From Nocardioides gilvus (GTDB lineage: Bacteria; Actinomycetota; Actinomycetes; Propionibacteriales; Nocardioidaceae): DNA of 64,000 nt. Both the position numbers and the translations under genes were made by a program. The stretch covers positions 310,001 to 374,000 of the forward strand of contig NZ_QHKY01000003.1 in NCBI RefSeq assembly GCF_003194605.1. The letters are read 5' to 3'. Shown piece by piece: positions 60,955 to 64,000 of the stretch (within the stretch, counting starts at the first letter, position 1; every line of letters begins with the position of its first letter). The notes under the pieces are model-generated. The model worked only from the letters and a program-made list of their open reading frames with translations. It had not been told where the DNA came from and made no database searches.

Positions 60955-61314
60955 TTAGTCCCAGTCCAATCCGCCGCGGCGCCATTCGTAGGCGTAGGCG
61001 AGTGTGATGTTGAAGAGGAAGAGCACGACGGCGGCGACACCGAACCAGGCCAACTCGTCGAAGTGGATGGCCCACGGGACGAGGAACATGATCTCGACGT
61101 CGAAGATGATGAAGGTCATCGCCACGGTGTAGTACTTCACCGGGAAGCGACCACCGCCGACCGGCTGGGGGGTGGGCTGGATGCCGCACTCGTAGGAGTC
61201 CAGCTTGACGCGGTTGTAGCGCTTGGGGCCGATGATCGCAGCCATCACGATCGAGACGACCGCGAAGCCCGCCGCGAGGATGACCAGCGCCAGTACCGGC
61301 GTGTAGAGCTCCAT
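60955..61314 (-). CDS. nuoA: NADH-quinone oxidoreductase subunit A
   Basis: 119 aa with three predicted helices. First gene of the fourteen-gene nuo operon. YECGIQPTPQPVGGGRFPVKYYTVAMTFIIFDVEIMFLVPWA holds the conserved loop Cys and membrane carboxylates. ATG at 61314 is preceded by GGAAGGGAAG; an earlier in-frame start does not fit the family. Confidence 0.97.
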   Translation of the reverse strand: MELYTPVLALVILAAGFAVVSIVMAAIIGPKRYNRVKLDSYECGIQPTPQPVGGGRFPVKYYTVAMTFIIFDVEIMFLVPWAIHFDELAWFGVAAVVLFLFNITLAYAYEWRRGGLDWD

Positions 61315-61371
61315 CCTGCTCTTCCCTTCCTTAGCCGTTCCCGTCGTGAGTTGCGCCACCACATTGAGTGC

Positions 61372-61389
61372 TTGTGAAAACGTTCACTA
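61372..61389. promoter_or_regulatory. Rex-type operator upstream of nuoA
   Basis: TTGTGAA-AACG-TTCACTA on the plus strand. The known Rex consensus is TTGTGAA-N4-TTCACAA, so 13 of 14 fixed positions agree. In Streptomyces coelicolor Rex represses nuo, cyd and other respiratory genes at high NAD+/NADH. The site lies about 60 bp before nuoA and just downstream of a predicted promoter, suited to repression. Confidence 0.75.
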
Positions 61390-61402
61390 ACGGTCTCGGG
61401 CC

Positions 61403-61431
61403 AGTCTAGGCGTGATCTGCGTCTCCGTCAC
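61403..61431 (-). promoter_or_regulatory. Predicted nuoA promoter
   Basis: Minus strand: GTGACG (61426-61431) and TAGACT (61403-61408), exactly 17 nt apart. The expected start is near 61396, only a few bases before the Rex-type operator. The rest of the 263-bp gap to menG shows only an AT-richer patch around 61470-61500. Confidence 0.5.
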
Positions 61432-61577
61432 GCCGACCCCCGGCAAACGCGAAAGGTCCCTCGCACCGCCCATTTAGCGCACGATTTGCTTGCCAAATAG
61501 ATCGACGAGGATGTCACCCCAGGTCGGGGCAGAAGGGCGCGTGGGCAGAGGGTGCCCAGGGACGCCAGACGGGGAGC

Positions 61578-62267
61578 TCAGGCAGTCGCGCGGTGGAGCG
61601 CGACGATGCCTCCGGTGAGGTTGCGGTACTCCGGCGAGCGCCAGCCGGCGTCGGCCATCAACGCAGCCAGCCCCTCCTGGTCCGGCCAGGCCCGGATCGA
61701 CTCGGCCAGGTAGACGTAGGCGTCCGGGCTCGACGAGACGGCGCGCGAGATCGCGGGCAGCGCCTTCATCAGGTACTCGAGATAGAGGGTGCGGAACGGC
61801 TTCCAGGTGGGGTGGCTGAACTCAGCGACCACGATCCGCCCGCCCGGTCGGGTGACGCGGCGCATCTCTCGCAGCCCCGCGACGGGGTCGACGATGTTGC
61901 GCAGGCCGTACGAGATGGTCACCGCGTCGAAGGTGTCGTCCTTGAACGGCAACTGGGTGCCGTCACCGGCGACGAAGGACAGGTGCGGTCGCTTGGCCTT
62001 GCCGGCCTGGAGCATCCCGACCGAGAAGTCGCACGGCACGACCTCGGCGCCGGCCTCGGCGAACTGCACCGAGGAGACCCCGGTGCCCGCGGCGAGGTCG
62101 AGGACCCGGTCACCCGGACTCGGGTCCACGGCCGCGAAGGTCTCACGGCGCCACATCGCGTCCTGACCGCCGGAGAGGACGGTGTTGGTGATGTCGTACC
62201 GCTTCGCCACGGCGTCGAACATGCGTCGGACGTCGGTCGGCTGCTTGTCGAGTTCTGCACGGGCCAC
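61578..62267 (-). CDS. menG: Demethylmenaquinone methyltransferase
   Basis: 229 aa, SAM-dependent. Motif [28 protein letters not shown], the signature [24 protein letters not shown] and the start [21 protein letters not shown] are typical of UbiE/MenG. Performs the last step of menaquinone synthesis. Only menaquinone is expected here, so UbiE function in ubiquinone is not. It is upstream of nuo in the same direction and divergent from menF. Confidence 0.94.
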   Translation of the reverse strand: MARAELDKQPTDVRRMFDAVAKRYDITNTVLSGGQDAMWRRETFAAVDPSPGDRVLDLAAGTGVSSVQFAEAGAEVVPCDFSVGMLQAGKAKRPHLSFVAGDGTQLPFKDDTFDAVTISYGLRNIVDPVAGLREMRRVTRPGGRIVVAEFSHPTWKPFRTLYLEYLMKALPAISRAVSSSPDAYVYLAESIRAWPDQEGLAALMADAGWRSPEYRNLTGGIVALHRATA

Positions 62268-62295
62268 GCAGGGAGCCTACGCAGGTCGCCCCGGC

Positions 62296-62334
62296 GAGGG
62301 TGAAACGTGAGGGTGAAACCTGAGGGTGAACCGG
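62296..62334. repeat. 13-bp direct repeat, three copies
   Basis: GAGGGTGAAACGT, GAGGGTGAAACCT and GAGGGTGAACCGG are contiguous in the 106-bp gap between divergent menG and menF. Their position 28-67 bp from both starts could matter for regulation, or be a chance slippage product. Confidence 0.8.
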
Positions 62335-62360
62335 TGAGCGGGGGCTGCCGCCGATCGGCG

Positions 62361-62366
62361 TACTCT
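62361..62366 (+). promoter_or_regulatory. -10 box of a leaderless menF promoter
   Basis: TACTCT ends 7 nt before the menF GTG at 62374, with no ribosome site in between. Confidence 0.55.
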
Positions 62367-62373
62367 GACGGGC

Positions 62374-63663
62374 GTGACAGCTCCTCACCCCACGTCGACG
62401 CCGCCTGCCGCCTTCGTGGCACACACGGTGCGGATCGACGTTGACGAGGTCACCGACCTGATGGCGCTGGTGCCAGGCGAGGCGCCGGTCACCTGGCTCC
62501 GCAACGGTGAGGGTCTCGTGGGCTGGGGCACCGCCGCGATGCTGCGTACGGACGGGGCGACCCGCTTCAGCGACGCCGACAAGTGGTGGGCCGAGGTGGT
62601 GGCCAACGCGGAGGTGCACGACGAGGTCGGCGAGCCCGGCACCGGGCTGGTGGCCTTCGGCTCCTTCGCCTTCGCTGACCGTCCCGGCGACTCCGTGCTC
62701 ACGCTCCCCCGGGTCATCGTCGGCCGTCGCGGGCAGGTGGCGTGGCGTACGACCGTCACCTCGGCCCGTGTTGATGGCGAGGCGCACGGCACCACACCCG
62801 CCGAAACCGCTGTCGACGTCTCCCCCGTCGCACCCCCTTCCGGGGTCGTCTTCTCGGACGGCGCCCTGGACGGCGAGGCCTGGATGGGCGCCGTCGCCGA
62901 TGCCGTGGCCCGGATCGAGGCCGGTGACCTGGAGAAGGTCGTGCTGGCCCGCGACCTGATCGCGACGGCGGACGCCGAGATCGACGTACGGTGGCCGCTC
63001 TCCCGCCTGGCCGCGCACTACCCGACCTGTTGGACCTTCCACGTCGACGGCATGTTCGGGGCGACGCCAGAGATGTTGCTGCGGCGCGAGCGCGGCCTCG
63101 TCACCTCGCGGGTGCTCGCCGGCACCATCCGGCGTACGGGCGCCGACGACCGCGACCTCGCCCTGGCCGCGACCCTGGCCCGCAGCTCCAAGGACCTCGA
63201 GGAGCACGAGTACGCGGTCCGTTCGGTCGCCGACGCCCTCGAGCCGCACTGCTCCTCGATGAACGTGCCCGAGGCGCCGTTCGTCCTGCACCTGCCCAAC
63301 GTCATGCACCTGGCCACCGACGTGAACGGGGTGGTGCACGACTCCGAGACCGTCTCCTCGCTCCGGCTGGCCGAGGCGTTGCACCCCTCCGCCGCGGTCG
63401 GGGGCACCCCCACCGCGGTCGCCACCGCCCTGATCAGCGAGATCGAGCAGATGGACCGGGCGCGCTACGCCGGACCGGTCGGCTGGATCGACGCCCGCGG
63501 GGACGGGGAGTGGGGCATCGCGCTGCGCTCCGCGAGCATCGCCGGAGACACCGTCCGGCTCTTCGCCGGCTGCGGCATCGTCGCCAGCTCTGACCCGGCC
63601 TCCGAGCTCGCCGAGTCACAAGCCAAGTTCGTGCCGGTACGCGACGCGCTCAACGCCGACTGA
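62374..63663 (+). CDS. menF: Isochorismate synthase (menaquinone pathway)
   Basis: 429 aa, chorismate-utilising fold. Active-site motifs: LEKVVLARDL with the catalytic lysine, FGATPEMLLRRERGLVTSRVLAGTIRR, SSKDLEEHEYAVRSV, LHPSAAVGGTPTAVA, EIEQMDRARYAGPVGW and FAGCGIVASSDPASELAESQAKF. Converts chorismate to isochorismate, the first menaquinone step. An entC-type siderophore role is possible in principle, but menG next door favours menaquinone. Confidence 0.92.
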   Translation: MTAPHPTSTPPAAFVAHTVRIDVDEVTDLMALVPGEAPVTWLRNGEGLVGWGTAAMLRTDGATRFSDADKWWAEVVANAEVHDEVGEPGTGLVAFGSFAFADRPGDSVLTLPRVIVGRRGQVAWRTTVTSARVDGEAHGTTPAETAVDVSPVAPPSGVVFSDGALDGEAWMGAVADAVARIEAGDLEKVVLARDLIATADAEIDVRWPLSRLAAHYPTCWTFHVDGMFGATPEMLLRRERGLVTSRVLAGTIRRTGADDRDLALAATLARSSKDLEEHEYAVRSVADALEPHCSSMNVPEAPFVLHLPNVMHLATDVNGVVHDSETVSSLRLAEALHPSAAVGGTPTAVATALISEIEQMDRARYAGPVGWIDARGDGEWGIALRSASIAGDTVRLFAGCGIVASSDPASELAESQAKFVPVRDALNAD

Positions 63664-63722
63664 GGACGCCAACCCGCGACAAATCCCGGGACACAACTGC
63701 TGACGTGCCGGAGGATTGCGCC

Positions 63723-63911
63723 ATGGACTGGGACGTGATCGTTGCGGGCGTGCTGCTCGTACCAGCGATCTATTTCGCCAGACGTCTCGACGGGTGGCCC
63801 TCATGGGTGCTGTGGGCGGTAGCCGCCGTACTTGGCCTGAGCGTGCTCATCTACATCTGGATCCACGCCATCTGGTACGGCCTGCTCTTCTTGTTCCGCG
63901 ACTATTTCTAG
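63723..63911 (+). CDS. Small membrane protein
   Basis: 62 aa, with two predicted helices (VIVAGVLLVPAIYFA and WVLWAVAAVLGLSVLIYIWIHAIWYG). GGAGGA lies 7 nt before the ATG, which supports this start. Not recognised. Rich in Trp and Tyr, without charged motifs except the short RRLDG loop. The gene is 60 bp after menF on the same strand. Confidence 0.6.
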   Translation: MDWDVIVAGVLLVPAIYFARRLDGWPSWVLWAVAAVLGLSVLIYIWIHAIWYGLLFLFRDYF

Positions 63912-63948
63912 ACGCACCCATCCATGATCAGGGAGCCCTCCCCGCAGC

Positions 63949-63999
63949 TCAGAGCCCGGAGAGCTCCTCGCCCACGGCGAGCCGGGTCCAGCCCAGCCC
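63949..63999 (-). CDS. Possible 3' end of a gene entering from the right edge
   Basis: On the minus strand a frame open to the window edge ends GWTRLAVGEELSGL then TGA. Only 16 codons are visible, so identity cannot be judged and the reading is tentative. Confidence 0.3.
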   Translation of the reverse strand, partial: GLGWTRLAVGEELSGL

Positions 64000-64000
64000 G

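Overview
The window reads as chromosomal core sequence from a high-GC Gram-positive actinomycete, most like Nocardioides or a close relative. The base composition is strongly GC-biased, with many GTG and a few TTG starts and dense ATGA/GTGA stop-start overlaps. The rpoBC, rplJL, rplKA, nusG and secE genes lie together, and tRNA-Thr, tRNA-Met, rpmG and hadAB-type dehydratase genes sit next to the tRNA-Trp/secE/nusG block, as in mycobacteria. A full 14-gene complex I operon is paired with menaquinone genes. Genus assignment is inference. No rRNA, CRISPR array, insertion sequence, prophage or recognisable defence island was found.

Layout. (1) 1-12.5 kb: transcription and translation genes on the minus strand: rpoC (3' end outside the window), rpoB, rplL, rplJ with an L10-type leader, rplA, rplK, nusG, secE and tRNA-Trp. 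They are interrupted by a plus-strand orphan DnaB-C-like ATPase between rplJ and rplA. (2) 12.5-18.6 kb: plus-strand aspartate aminotransferase, an adenosine deaminase-like gene and two tandem DUF4190 membrane proteins, then minus-strand tRNA-Thr, tRNA-Met, rpmG, hadA-like, hadB-like and murB. The second DUF4190 gene lies in a tandem duplication that also copied the ends of both flanking genes. (3) 18.7-25.3 kb: a tightly packed minus-strand run of FdhF/YdeP-like molybdopterin oxidoreductase, pirin, 3-methyladenine glycosylase (Tag), CidA/LrgA, LrgB and an amidase. (4) 25.3-37.3 kb: accessory metabolism, with two MFS transporters, an unrecognised conserved-looking protein, a histidine phosphatase, an ABC exporter fused by overlaps to a two-component system, an L-2-hydroxyglutarate oxidase-like enzyme, a secreted GH16 glycosidase, tRNA-Tyr, YajQ and a VOC protein. 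(5) 37.4-41.1 kb: a four-gene sulfate ABC importer. (6) 41.4-44.4 kb: korAB, 2-oxoglutarate:ferredoxin oxidoreductase. (7) 44.5-63.7 kb: polyprenyl diphosphate synthase, nuoN-nuoA (the operon is read from right to left), menG and divergent menF. Together these make the menaquinone ring and tail and the NADH dehydrogenase that reduces it. (8) The right edge holds a small membrane protein and possibly the end of another gene.

Regulatory signals seen: a good Rex-type operator just downstream of a predicted nuoA promoter; a promoter and terminator-like hairpin in the rplJ leader; a 15-bp palindrome before the ABC/two-component operon; a GATTA-N7-TAATC inverted repeat before the sulfate importer; several strong terminators; and a recurrent TANNNT-like box 6-7 nt before start codons, which suggests many leaderless mRNAs. 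Most of the window is ordinary core genome. I do not see a convincing wholly new system. The most unusual items are the orphan DnaB-like ATPase, the duplication carrying gene-end scars, the expanding His-rich tail of Tag, and a possible repeat element inside nuoC and nuoE.
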